Counted from the stretch's first letter, positions 46,211-54,810 are shown. The stretch: DNA of 64,000 nt from Spirosoma endbachense (GCF_010233585.1 NZ_CP045997.1:3435779-3499778), one strand, 5' to 3'. A program made the numbers and translations. Notes: a model not told the origin generated them from the letters alone.

Positions 46211-47482
46211 ATGAATACGGACTCAACGCCACTACCCGAGCGGGTTCGCCCCCGCACCATCAACGAAGTTATTGGTCAACGTAAACTTATAGGCCCATCA
46301 GGCGCCCTGCGTCGGGCGGTCGATGCCGGACGATTGCCATCCATGATTTTATGGGGACCACCCGGCGTCGGAAAAACTACCCTGGCTCTATTGCTGGCCG
46401 AAGCCGTTAAACGACCATTTATCGCCCTGAGTGCCATCAATTCGGGCGTCAAAGAAATCCGGGATGTGCTGAGCCGCCCGTCGGGCATGTTTCCTCCGGT
46501 GGTCTTCATCGACGAGATTCACCGGTTCAACAAGAGTCAGCAGGATGCATTGCTGGGAGCCGTTGAGAAAGGTCAGATTACGCTCATTGGGGCAACCACC
46601 GAAAACCCATCCTTCGAAGTAAATAGTGCTTTATTATCGCGCTGTCAGGTTTACATTCTGGAGGTCCTTAGCCGCGACGAATTGATTCAGGTCGTGGATC
46701 GGGCTATTGAGCAGGATGCATTTTTGAAGTCGAAACAAATAACGGTCGAATCCTATGACGCCCTGCTTCGTTTGTCGGGTGGCGACGGGCGTAAACTGCT
46801 GAACCTTCTGGAACTGGTTGCTTCGGCCCACATTTCAACCGATCCGCTGGTTATTACTGACGAGGGTGTAACAACCGTTGCCCAGCAGAACATTGCCCGA
46901 TACGACAAATCAGGCGAGCAGCATTACGATATCATTTCAGCTTTTATCAAGTCGCTGCGTGGTTCAGACCCCAATGCAGCTCTTTACTGGATGGCCCGGA
47001 TGATTATAGCCGGTGAAGATCCGATTTTCATTGCCCGACGCATGCTGATTCTGGCGTCGGAAGATATTGGAAATGCGAACCCTACAGCCATGATCATGGC
47101 GTCGGAAGCGGTGCAGGCGATTCGAGCGATTGGCATGCCCGAAGGCCGGATTATTCTGTCGCAGGTAGCCGTATATCTGGCGACCTCGCCCAAAAGCAAT
47201 GCTAGTTACGTAGCGATTGACGACGCCATCGCCCTGGCCGAACAGACTGCCCATCTGCCTGTGCCTCTCCATTTGCGGAATGCACCTACAAAACTGATGA
47301 AGCAAATCGGTTATGGCAAAGATTATCAGTATTCACACAATCACGAAGGTAATTTTGCCCAGCAGAACTTTTTGCCTGATGATTTGAAAGGCCATAAACT
47401 CTACGAACCCGGCCAGAATGCCCGCGAGGCCGAAATCCGCCGGAGTTTACAGAAATGGTGGGGAGAGTGGTATGGCTATTGA
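46211..47482 (+). CDS. rarA: Replication-associated recombination protein A (AAA+ ATPase)
   Basis: Acts at stalled replication forks. The 423-residue protein has Walker A GPPGVGKTT (49-57), Walker B VVFIDEIHRF (D101, E102), GATTENPSFEVNSALLSRC (sensor/arginine finger region) and the C-terminal MgsA domain (GSDPNAALYWMARMI; EDIGNANP). It ends at a TGA inside a 63-base segment that is repeated 663 bases downstream. The gene itself looks intact, so the second copy is an extra remnant. Confidence 0.95.
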   Translation: MNTDSTPLPERVRPRTINEVIGQRKLIGPSGALRRAVDAGRLPSMILWGPPGVGKTTLALLLAEAVKRPFIALSAINSGVKEIRDVLSRPSGMFPPVVFIDEIHRFNKSQQDALLGAVEKGQITLIGATTENPSFEVNSALLSRCQVYILEVLSRDELIQVVDRAIEQDAFLKSKQITVESYDALLRLSGGDGRKLLNLLELVASAHISTDPLVITDEGVTTVAQQNIARYDKSGEQHYDIISAFIKSLRGSDPNAALYWMARMIIAGEDPIFIARRMLILASEDIGNANPTAMIMASEAVQAIRAIGMPEGRIILSQVAVYLATSPKSNASYVAIDDAIALAEQTAHLPVPLHLRNAPTKLMKQIGYGKDYQYSHNHEGNFAQQNFLPDDLKGHKLYEPGQNAREAEIRRSLQKWWGEWYGY

Positions 47483-47483
47483 G
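47421..47483 (+). repeat. 63-bp direct repeat, copy 1 (3' end of rarA)
   Basis: The last 20 codons and stop codon of rarA plus one base are nearly identical (62 of 63) to 48084-48146. The single difference is T at 47459 versus G at 48122. Homology ends sharply at both edges. Confidence 0.95.
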
Positions 47484-47510
47484 TGACCAATAGTTGTTTT
47501 ATTACATTTG
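47479..47510 (+). promoter_or_regulatory. Bacteroidota-type promoter for the DUF6883 gene
   Basis: TTG (47479-47481) and TACATTTG (47503-47510) are separated by 21 bases, a full consensus match. The expected start point is within about five bases of the ATG at 47515, which would make the mRNA almost leaderless. The -33 element overlaps the repeated rarA end. Confidence 0.5.
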
Positions 47511-47514
47511 TCCC

Positions 47515-47850
47515 ATGCTCCTACCTTTTGCCGAAAAGGCCTATATTGACGACCAAAAGTTAGTTGATTACTGCTTATCCGAGACCCATATCACGGGAAA
47601 ACATAAGGCCCGCGTTTTTAAATCAGTTCTGGGACTTACTGCAACCGATTACCTCTTACTTAAGGAGACGATTTTAACGGAAATACTGTTGAACGAGGTG
47701 CAAGCGGCTGGCCCAAATCAGCAAGGTGATTTATATACGGTAGATTTTACAATGACTCACCAGGAACGAACAGCTACAATTAGAACAGCATGGATTATTA
47801 TATTTAATGAATCGTTTCCCCGATTAGTCAGTTGTTATATAAACGATTAG
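47515..47850 (+). CDS. DUF6883-family small protein (possible toxin-like member of a pair)
   Basis: The 111-residue protein from the ATG at 47515 resembles the DUF6883 family: MLLPFAEKAYIDDQKLVDYC, GKHKARVFKSVLGLTATDY, and RTAWIIIFNESFPRLVSCYI. The frame runs seven codons further upstream, but this would place the start inside the promoter. It is more AT-rich than rarA and is followed 11 bases later by a DUF4926-like gene. In other bacteria DUF6883 domains occur at the ends of polymorphic toxins and beside small partners, so a toxin/immunity or addiction role is possible but unproven. Confidence 0.8.
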   Translation: MLLPFAEKAYIDDQKLVDYCLSETHITGKHKARVFKSVLGLTATDYLLLKETILTEILLNEVQAAGPNQQGDLYTVDFTMTHQERTATIRTAWIIIFNESFPRLVSCYIND

Positions 47851-47861
47851 CGCAATAAATT

Positions 47862-48074
47862 ATGGATTCGCCCACTTTATTAGATGTCGTTGTACTGCTC
47901 ACCGATATTCCAGCCGAAAAATTGCGAAAAGGCAGTTTGGGAACTATTGTAGAGACGTTTGATAATGGAAATTTTCTTGTTGAATTTGCTGATCTAAACG
48001 GTGCTACCTACGCTATGCCTGTTTTGCCAGCTACTCAGCTATTGAAAGTATATCAGAAGCCCATTGCCGCTTAA
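47862..48074 (+). CDS. DUF4926-family small protein, partner of DUF6883 gene
   Basis: The 70 residues match the DUF4926 pattern: LLDVVVLLTDIPAEKLRKGS, then LGTIVETFDNGNFLVEFADL. The fold is probably an SH3-like beta barrel, rich in short strands. It starts 11 bases after the DUF6883 stop and ends 9 bases before the second copy of the 63-bp repeat. The two genes fill the entire interval between repeat copies. Confidence 0.8.
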   Translation: MDSPTLLDVVVLLTDIPAEKLRKGSLGTIVETFDNGNFLVEFADLNGATYAMPVLPATQLLKVYQKPIAA

Positions 48075-48083
48075 ATTATAACA

Positions 48084-48146
48084 CCCGCGAGGCCGAAATC
48101 CGCCGGAGTTTACAGAAATGGGGGGGAGAGTGGTATGGCTATTGAG
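48084..48146 (+). repeat. 63-bp direct repeat, copy 2 (duplicated rarA 3' end)
   Basis: Same 63-base segment as at 47421-47483 with one substitution. It has no reading frame of its own use here and ends eight bases before the stop of the lipoprotein gene. See the separate finding on the cassette. Confidence 0.95.
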
Positions 48147-48154
48147 GAGCGAGA

Positions 48155-49102
48155 TCAATTTGCCAAACTTAGCATTAAGCCCTGCAAATCCTGGTTTATT
48201 GACCGGACTGACGACTGGAGTTGATTCAGCATATTAGCCCGTGTATGCAGGTCGTCGGCCTGATAATTTCCGCCCGATCCAAAATATAACTCCTGTTGAT
48301 CTTTAGCTGTTCCAGTCAGTACAAAACCCTGCCAGCGTTGGCGTGTATTGTGGCTGATAGATGTCTGACCGCCATTGCTGAATGATTTTTCGTTGAGTAC
48401 ATACCAGATGAGCGGTGGATAAACCGACGATTGTTTAGGCTGGTACCAAAGATCGGCCAGCAGATTCCGTTTATGCGCAAAGTAAACGGTCTTGTTAGAC
48501 GAAAACGCGGCAAGTCCACCGGCTGTAGCACTGACCAGACCACCCGATATGCCCACAATCTTAGACGCGTTATCGGCCTCAATTAGTGCAGTCGCTACCG
48601 TTGTGATCGCACCGACAACGACCGAAAAAATTGTTAGTCGGCGAATGCGTCGGGTATCTTTCTGGTCCAGATAAGTAGCCAATTGATCGGCGCGTTCGCC
48701 TTCACAATCCAGTTCGGCCGCAAAGCTCGACAGCTCCGTCGATGCCAGCGATAAGCGTTGCTGGATTTGCTGTCGTTTTATAACCTGCTCTAAGCGTACA
48801 TCCGTTGTAGGCACCCGTTTCACTAACTGATTCAGTTCCTGCAATAAAGGCAAAACGCCCGTGGCATTAGCCATGAGCAAATCATGTCGTGTATACCGGT
48901 TGGTCAGACTGGTATCAATCAGCAGAATAGAATCAATGTCGGGGCGGGGCAGGTAGGCCGGGTTGTAGGTATACTGCAAAACGGGAGCGCAGTAATCGCT
49001 CCCGAATTTTGTTTGCGGATAAAGTTCTTTCGTTGAACGACAGGCCACTAATAAACCAATCAAAGTGGCTACCAATGAAGCCTTTCCAAGCAAGGATTGC
49101 AT
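48155..49102 (-). CDS. Hypothetical lipoprotein (315 aa)
   Basis: The N-terminus is a lipoprotein signal (LIGLLVAC with Cys-21 as the lipidated residue). A hydrophilic helical region with a probable coiled coil (~85-150) is followed by a hydrophobic hairpin (~160-205; TIFSVVVGAITTVATALIEA, then GISGGLVSATAGGLAAFSSN) and a beta-like end. No family is recognised. The glycine/alanine-rich hydrophobic hairpin would be unusual for a purely soluble lipoprotein. It is convergent with the DUF cassette, and 45 bases separate its start from the argC stop. Confidence 0.75.
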   Translation of the reverse strand: MQSLLGKASLVATLIGLLVACRSTKELYPQTKFGSDYCAPVLQYTYNPAYLPRPDIDSILLIDTSLTNRYTRHDLLMANATGVLPLLQELNQLVKRVPTTDVRLEQVIKRQQIQQRLSLASTELSSFAAELDCEGERADQLATYLDQKDTRRIRRLTIFSVVVGAITTVATALIEADNASKIVGISGGLVSATAGGLAAFSSNKTVYFAHKRNLLADLWYQPKQSSVYPPLIWYVLNEKSFSNGGQTSISHNTRQRWQGFVLTGTAKDQQELYFGSGGNYQADDLHTRANMLNQLQSSVRSINQDLQGLMLSLAN

Positions 49103-49147
49103 ACAAGTTGAACCAGAGGTGAGCTGGTAATTCTACTTGTTTTTGCG

Positions 49148-50128
49148 CTAAAATGCTACGGATTTCAAGCGTAGCCCCGTATCTTCGGGTAAGCCAAACA
49201 CCAGATTCAGATTCTGAACAGCCTGACCAGCAGCCCCTTTGGTTAGGTTGTCAATGACACTTGTGATCAACAATTGCCCGTCATGGAGTTCGAGATGCAG
49301 AAAGCATTTGTTCGTATTCACCACCTGCTTTACATCTACGGCCGTATCGCTTACGTGCGTGAACGGGTGATTGGCATAATAAGTCTTGTACAAGGCTTTA
49401 GCTTCATCCAGCGTACCCGCAAACGGCGTATAGACGTTTGCCATGATACCGCGCGTAAAGTCCCCCCGGTAGGGTATGAAATTGATCGCGTGAGTAAAAG
49501 CCGGGTCGAGTGTTGTTAGACTCTGGCGGATTTCGGTCAGGTGCTGATGCGTAAATGCTTTATAAATCGAAATGTTATTATTGCGCCACGTAAAGCCCGT
49601 GGTTGGTACGAGAGCCTGCCCTGCACCGGTGCTGCCCGTAATGGCACTAACCTGAATGTCATTCAGCAAAAGGCTCGCTTTGGCCAAGGGCAGCAGGGCT
49701 AGTTGAATACTGGTTGCGAAACAACCCGGATTCGCAATTCGCGTGGCTTCCTGAATCCGTTCACGCTGAAGTTCGGGCATGCCATAAACGAAATCGTCGT
49801 GCTCATCGCGAAAATCGGTGCTAAGATCAATGACGGTAATGTCGTCCGAAATTTCATTTTCGGCCATGAACGTAGCGGATGCGCCATGCCCAGAGCATAG
49901 AAAAACAGCATCCAGCCCTTCCTGAGCCAATAAAACTGCCGGTTCTTCTCCCGAAAACGTCAGGTCCGTGTCACCCAGCAGATCGGTGTGGGTTACCCAA
50001 ACGGGTTTTCCCGCCTGGCTTTTGCTATGCACAAAAGCTACGTTAACAAATGGGTGATTAATTAGAATTCGAAGCAATTCGCCACCCGTGTAGCCAGCTC
50101 CACCAATGATACCAACATTCAGTTCCAT
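49148..50128 (-). CDS. argC: N-acetyl-gamma-glutamyl-phosphate reductase
   Basis: Third step of arginine biosynthesis. The 326 residues have the NADP-binding GGAGYTGGELLR (9-20), the catalytic cysteine in NPGCFATS (C136), and the family's GSTGAGQ and HQHLTEI segments. The gene runs in the same direction as argG but is separated from it by a glycosyltransferase gene. Confidence 0.95.
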   Translation of the reverse strand: MELNVGIIGGAGYTGGELLRILINHPFVNVAFVHSKSQAGKPVWVTHTDLLGDTDLTFSGEEPAVLLAQEGLDAVFLCSGHGASATFMAENEISDDITVIDLSTDFRDEHDDFVYGMPELQRERIQEATRIANPGCFATSIQLALLPLAKASLLLNDIQVSAITGSTGAGQALVPTTGFTWRNNNISIYKAFTHQHLTEIRQSLTTLDPAFTHAINFIPYRGDFTRGIMANVYTPFAGTLDEAKALYKTYYANHPFTHVSDTAVDVKQVVNTNKCFLHLELHDGQLLITSVIDNLTKGAAGQAVQNLNLVFGLPEDTGLRLKSVAF

Positions 50129-50249
50129 ACTATCTTGCAGGGCCAGTTAATGCGTCTTCTAACCCGTAGTTCAATTGTTTTCCTGATTCTTCTCTTGAGC
50201 CTCGAGTCATACGCCACTGAAAAGAGATATCGTTTCCCCGACTAAACCA

Positions 50250-51506
50250 TTAGCCAAGGATTCGTTTGTATAAGACAACGTGTTCTGCGGTGAATTTGTC
50301 CCATGAAAACAAGGTTGCCTGTTTTAACCCTTTTGCCGTCAATTCAGCCTGGATCGACGGTGACTTTACCACTGTAGTTATAGCCTGGCAAAGCGCATCG
50401 GTATCGGTTGGCGAAACGCGAATGGCGGCATCGCCCACAACTTCCGTAATGGCCGGTATATCAGACGTAATCACCGGCAGCCCGCATTGCATAGCTTCTA
50501 ACGGTGGCAGGCCAAATCCTTCGTATAAAGAAGGATAAACGAATGCCGTTGCTCCACCATAGAGTGGAGCCAGCTCTTCGTCCTGCACGAAACCCGTAAA
50601 AATTAGCCGTGATGCTAACGCCGGGTTTTTACTGGCCTCTGCCATTATCTCGTCAAATTTCCAGCCTTTGGTACCGACCAATACCAGTCTCACATCAGCG
50701 GGCAGTTCTCCTCCATCGACCAGCTGACCAAAACAGCGAATGAGATGAGCAATATTCTTGCGTGGCTCCAGCGTAGCCAGACTCAGCAGATAGGGTTCAT
50801 CGCCAATGCCTAACTTTTGCCGCACGGCCCGTTTTCGATCTTCATCGACGGCGGGATAAAACAGCGCTGGTGAAGCCGCCAGCAAAATCGGAACGACCCG
50901 CTTAGAATCGAAACCCGTATGCTCGCAGAAGTCGTCTTTTGTTGCCTGAGAAATGGTCGTTACCCAGGCATCGGCCGGAAGCGTCGCCAACACCTGCTTC
51001 ACGGTTTGTTCGCCGGAAGTAAACCACTCCGGGTGTAAAATCGGAATCATGTCATAGACACTCTGCACGACTGGAATACGCTGATTTTTGCGCAGCACTT
51101 CAGGAGCTGGAAAAAAGGTAGCGTGGTATACGGAATTATCTGGCAACTGAGCTACCTCAAAACGCGACACCTCCCGCCCAAAGGCACGACGCGTCCGATA
51201 AGCCATTTCCCGAATAGCTTTAGACGGTTTACCATCTGGAGACAAAGGGCTCAGCAGGCTGTTTTCAAACCGTGCCAGCGACTGTTCGCCAGAGGCATTT
51301 GCAAACGACGGGACCCGGTTTCCAAACGCGGTTTGCGCATAGCGCATCGTTTCGGCCAGGTGTGTCGGTGCGGCTAATAGCAGATTAACGCCATCAGCCT
51401 GTTGCAGACCAGCAACTAACTGTTCAACAACGCGGCTGATGCCGGTTCGAGCCTGCCGGTGATAAAACCCAATACCCAGCGGGCTGGCGTCAAGAATTAT
51501 GTTCAC
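50250..51506 (-). CDS. Glycosyltransferase family 4 protein
   Basis: The 418 residues show the GT4/GT-B layout: an N-terminal domain with ASPLGIGFYHRQARTGISRV, and the C-terminal nucleotide-sugar region LSLATLEPRKNIAHLI, LVLVGTKGWK and FVYPSLYEGFGLPPLEAMQC with the conserved E-x7-E-like motif. The start is GTG at 51506, inside the last 17 bases of argG in another frame, so translational coupling with argG is likely. Sugar donor and acceptor are unknown. Confidence 0.9.
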   Translation of the reverse strand: MNIILDASPLGIGFYHRQARTGISRVVEQLVAGLQQADGVNLLLAAPTHLAETMRYAQTAFGNRVPSFANASGEQSLARFENSLLSPLSPDGKPSKAIREMAYRTRRAFGREVSRFEVAQLPDNSVYHATFFPAPEVLRKNQRIPVVQSVYDMIPILHPEWFTSGEQTVKQVLATLPADAWVTTISQATKDDFCEHTGFDSKRVVPILLAASPALFYPAVDEDRKRAVRQKLGIGDEPYLLSLATLEPRKNIAHLIRCFGQLVDGGELPADVRLVLVGTKGWKFDEIMAEASKNPALASRLIFTGFVQDEELAPLYGGATAFVYPSLYEGFGLPPLEAMQCGLPVITSDIPAITEVVGDAAIRVSPTDTDALCQAITTVVKSPSIQAELTAKGLKQATLFSWDKFTAEHVVLYKRILG

Positions 51507-52704
51507 GGATTTTCTCGTAAATCATGACCTGATTCGAAGCTACCTTCGAGAAGCCCCGCACGTCGTCGCCCGTCCAGGCATTGTTCATTTCACCGTAACT
51601 ACCAAAAACCGACGACATGAGGTCATAATCCGATTCGATACCCAGTACCTGAAAACGGTAAGGTGCCAGCTGCACATGAACTTTACCCGATACGTGGCCC
51701 TGAGTATCGCTCAGGAAGGTTTCGATGTTCCGCATAACGGGGTCCATAAACTGCCCCTCATGAAGCATCGTGCCATACCAGTTGGCGAGTTGCTCTTTCC
51801 AGTACATCTGCCATTTACCCAGCACGTGTTTTTCGAGCGTGTGATGCGCCTTGATCAAGATCAGCGGAGCCGGTGCTTCGAAACCAACACGACCTTTGAT
51901 GCCGATGATGGTGTCGCCAACGTGAATATCGCGGCCAATACCAAAAGGCCCTGCCAGTGCGGTCAGTTTACGGATCGCATCAACCGGATTGGCAAACGTT
52001 TCGTCGTCGAACGTCGACCCGGCGATCGCCTTAATTTCACCATGCTGAAAAGTCAGCGTAATGGTTTCGGGTTCTGTTTTTGTGACCTGCGTAGGCCAGG
52101 CTGATTCGGGCAGGAATTGATCCGATGTGAGCGTTTCTTTGCCGCCAACCGATGTACCCCATAATCCTTTGTTGATCGAGTAAGCCGCTTTATGCCATTC
52201 CTGAACAACACCTTTCGCTTTCAGATACTCAATTTCGGCTTCGCGCGATAGGCGCAGGTCACGGATGGGCGTGATGATTTCGGCATCGGGAATAATGATC
52301 CGGAAGGCCATATCAAATCGCACCTGATCATTACCTGCTCCGGTCGAACCATGGGCAATGGCTGTTGCACCAATTTCCCGAGCGTACTCAGCAGCCGCAA
52401 TAGCCTGAAAGATCCGTTCGGCACTTACGCTTAGTGGGTAGGTATTGTTCTTCAACACGTTACCAAATACCAGAAACTTCAGACATTGCTGATAGTAGTC
52501 ATCTGTTTTTGATATAGTCGCGTGAGATTTTACACCTAACGAGTAGGCACGCTCTTCGATAGCCTTGATTTCGGCATCCGAAAAGCCGCCCGTATCGACC
52601 AGTACAGAGTGAACTTCCATGTCCCGGTCTTCGGACAAATATTTAACGCAAAAGGAGGTATCGAGGCCTCCGCTGAAGGCAAGAACTACTTTTTTCTGAG
52701 ACAT
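51490..52704 (-). CDS. argG: Argininosuccinate synthase
   Basis: Joins citrulline and aspartate using ATP. The N-terminal PP-loop motif VVLAFSGGLDTSFCVKYL (6-23) is diagnostic; AIAHGSTGAGNDQVRFDM and the GIKGRVGFEAPAPL segment follow. The 404 residues match the family length. It precedes the glycosyltransferase and argC, all on the minus strand. Confidence 0.95.
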   Translation of the reverse strand: MSQKKVVLAFSGGLDTSFCVKYLSEDRDMEVHSVLVDTGGFSDAEIKAIEERAYSLGVKSHATISKTDDYYQQCLKFLVFGNVLKNNTYPLSVSAERIFQAIAAAEYAREIGATAIAHGSTGAGNDQVRFDMAFRIIIPDAEIITPIRDLRLSREAEIEYLKAKGVVQEWHKAAYSINKGLWGTSVGGKETLTSDQFLPESAWPTQVTKTEPETITLTFQHGEIKAIAGSTFDDETFANPVDAIRKLTALAGPFGIGRDIHVGDTIIGIKGRVGFEAPAPLILIKAHHTLEKHVLGKWQMYWKEQLANWYGTMLHEGQFMDPVMRNIETFLSDTQGHVSGKVHVQLAPYRFQVLGIESDYDLMSSVFGSYGEMNNAWTGDDVRGFSKVASNQVMIYEKIREHNS

Positions 52705-52860
52705 TTAGACATTGGACACCGGACACTGAACCGCTTTGGGTTTGCCTGTCCGCCATCAGGATAGTTTTGGAGGGGCAAATATCGGGCTTTCAGCGTTATG
52801 TTGCGCCAATGAATTTGTTATCGTTTTTAATTGGCGGTCAGATTAGCTGTTTTTAATTGC

Positions 52861-53016
52861 TTACGCATCAACTTTAATGTTTCGAAGTTCGATTCGCTGG
52901 GGAGTTGAATCGAAACGCCACTGTTCGCCATAGATCGATTTATACCCTATTTTTATGGGAATTTCCCCGCTTCCAATCGCTTCCGTAACGACTAGTTTAC
53001 GGCTTGGTCTGGGCAT
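52861..53016 (-). CDS. Candidate 51-aa small protein downstream of the lipid kinase
   Basis: The ORF begins nine bases after the lipid-kinase stop and reads MPRPSRKLVVTEAIGSGEIP, ending with RNIKVDA. It has a mixed hydrophilic composition with aromatic residues and no repeats, suggesting a real protein. It fills part of a 321-base gap upstream of argG. No family is recognised. It would be co-transcribed with the kinase. Confidence 0.45.
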   Translation of the reverse strand: MPRPSRKLVVTEAIGSGEIPIKIGYKSIYGEQWRFDSTPQRIELRNIKVDA

Positions 53017-53025
53017 AGAATATAA

Positions 53026-53904
53026 TCATAACAGCACCAATAAACTCCCTGGTACTATTCGAACCTCGGCCTTCCCGTCGGGCAATGTCAACGGTTCGCC
53101 ATCGGCATGAATGAGCAACGGTCCTTCGGCCTGAACAATAGCTTTCGTAATGGATCGGCCGCGCCAATAGGCTGATTGATCGATTGTTTTATTAAAAAGT
53201 CGCCAGGTTAATATACCGGTAGCCTGCGCCGGGAAAGGGCGTATTTCACATTGTTCCAGCCGCCCATCGGCAATATTGGCTTTAGGTGCCATCCAGGCAT
53301 TGTTACCAAACTGACCGGCATTGGCAAACGTAAGCGAAAACAGTTCTTTTTCCTGACCATCGAGTAAAAATCGCGTCGGTTTATAAGCCCAGAATGCCCG
53401 AAATGCGGTTCGCATATAGGTAGGCAGACCACGAACGGCCTGCTGCGCAAACGCATGGGCAACATGAGCCTCGAAGCCCAATCCGGCGGTGCAGAAAAAT
53501 GGATGCTCGTTGATTTCGGCGCTATCAATCACTACGGGTCTGCCGTTCAGGGCTCGTTCAACGGCTTTCATCGGATTGAGTGGAACGCCCAGATGCCGGG
53601 CCAGTCCATTTCCCGAACCGATCGGCACAATTCCCAGCGCGGTGGCCGATCGACGTAATGCCTGCGCCGTTTCATTAATTGTACCATCTCCGCCAATGGC
53701 TAATACCCGGCTAAAACCCCGCTGAACAGCGTCGGCTGCCAGTTCAGTTGCATGACCGGCATGGGCGGTCATGGCAACTTCGGGAGCATAACCGAGTGCC
53801 TCGGCCTTACGCAGAAACGCATCACGCAGCAAGGCTTTCTGCTCGGCAGTCGTTGTGCCCGACAGCGGGTTGATGATGGCCAGAACGGACGATAAAGTGG
53901 CCAC
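53026..53904 (-). CDS. Diacylglycerol kinase family lipid kinase (YegS/DgkB-like)
   Basis: The 292 residues have the DAGK catalytic-domain motifs: AIINPLSGTTTAEQK (8-22), VLAIGGDGTINETAQAL (~67-83) with the ATP-binding GGDGT and VPIGSGNGLARHLGVP. It would phosphorylate diacylglycerol or a similar lipid. The start codon is GTG at 53904, directly after the stop of a 37-residue ORF in the same frame, and the next 51-residue ORF begins nine bases after its stop. Confidence 0.9.
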   Translation of the reverse strand: MATLSSVLAIINPLSGTTTAEQKALLRDAFLRKAEALGYAPEVAMTAHAGHATELAADAVQRGFSRVLAIGGDGTINETAQALRRSATALGIVPIGSGNGLARHLGVPLNPMKAVERALNGRPVVIDSAEINEHPFFCTAGLGFEAHVAHAFAQQAVRGLPTYMRTAFRAFWAYKPTRFLLDGQEKELFSLTFANAGQFGNNAWMAPKANIADGRLEQCEIRPFPAQATGILTWRLFNKTIDQSAYWRGRSITKAIVQAEGPLLIHADGEPLTLPDGKAEVRIVPGSLLVLL

Positions 53905-54018
53905 TCAGGAAAAGAAAATAAAAAGTATGAGAATAAAAACGACAATAAAAACGTAGTACCAGCCATCCGAAAAAATATATGGCTTGTACTCCCTGTAGAA
54001 TTTTCTGATTCGGTTCAT
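53905..54018 (-). CDS. Candidate 37-aa small membrane protein upstream of the lipid kinase
   Basis: The ORF begins MNRIRKFYREYKPY and continues with one hydrophobic helix (GWYYVFIVVFILILFIFFS) before TGA. The positively charged N-terminus and single helix are typical of small membrane proteins. Its stop codon is followed at once by the GTG of the lipid kinase in the same frame, so stop-codon readthrough or reinitiation could link them. Confidence 0.5.
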   Translation of the reverse strand: MNRIRKFYREYKPYIFSDGWYYVFIVVFILILFIFFS

Positions 54019-54072
54019 AGAGGCATAATGCTGAATCCTTCTGTAAAGGTAATCAGTTTGTCGTATTCGGTC

Positions 54073-54810
54073 TTACAGGGCTTGTCCACCATTAACGGCC
54101 AGAACATGCCCATTCACAAATGAAGCTTCGTCTGATGCCAGATACAAATAAGCATAGGCAATATCCTGTGGTTCGCCGATACGCCGAACAGGAATAGTGG
54201 ACACCGCCTGTTTTTTAACCTCTTCGGGCATAGCGTCGGTCATCGGTGTTCGGATGTAGCCCGGCGCGACTGCATTAGCCGTAATGCCTTTCGGACCGAG
54301 TTCTTTCGCCCACGACCGAACCATGCCAATGATTCCGGCTTTGGCAGCCGCATAGTTCGTTTGGCCAAAAGCCCCATGAACGCCGTTGATAGACGAGGTG
54401 CAGATGATCCGACCGTATTGCTGCTCGACCATATAGGGCGCAATGACTTTCGTACAATTGAATACACCCGTCAGATTCACATCAATAACCTGTTGCCATT
54501 CAGCAAATGACATTTTGAGCAGGGTTTTGTCGCGCGTAATACCGGCATTATTGATTAGAATGTCAATACGGCCGTATCGGTCAAATACCTCACGGGCAGC
54601 CGCTTCAATGCCGGGTACATCGGTCGTACTGACTTTCATAAAATCAGCGCGAAAACCCTGATTCCGCATCGATTGGGCTGTTGCCTCGCCTTCGTCAAGC
54701 AAATCCCAGATAATGACGGTGGCTCCTTCACGGCAGAATAAGTCGACAGCTCCCTGGCCAATACCCCGAGCCCCGCCGGTAATAATAGCAACTTTGTCCT
54801 GTAATCGCAT
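54073..54810 (-). CDS. SDR oxidoreductase, FabG/acetoacetyl-CoA-reductase-like
   Basis: The 245 residues have the cofactor-binding TGGARGIGQGAVD, NNAGITRDKTLLKM (a segment typical of FabG and PhaB), catalytic Ser in CTSSING and YAAAK (Tyr, Lys). It could reduce 3-oxoacyl-ACP in fatty-acid synthesis or act on 3-oxoacyl-CoA; the distinction cannot be made from the sequence. The gene is 54 bases upstream of the 37-aa membrane ORF, so these may form one unit of lipid-related genes. Confidence 0.88.
   Translation of the reverse strand: MRLQDKVAIITGGARGIGQGAVDLFCREGATVIIWDLLDEGEATAQSMRNQGFRADFMKVSTTDVPGIEAAAREVFDRYGRIDILINNAGITRDKTLLKMSFAEWQQVIDVNLTGVFNCTKVIAPYMVEQQYGRIICTSSINGVHGAFGQTNYAAAKAGIIGMVRSWAKELGPKGITANAVAPGYIRTPMTDAMPEEVKKQAVSTIPVRRIGEPQDIAYAYLYLASDEASFVNGHVLAVNGGQAL

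Noticed and set aside
51499..52104. A 201-codon plus-strand reading frame antisense to argG
   Set aside because: It lies wholly within argG on the opposite strand; argG has a complete set of family motifs and the antisense product has no recognisable features.
52776..52809. A promoter for argG
   Set aside because: A partial match (CAAATATC on the plus strand with CAA 23 bases on) has wrong spacing and one mismatch, so it is not listed.
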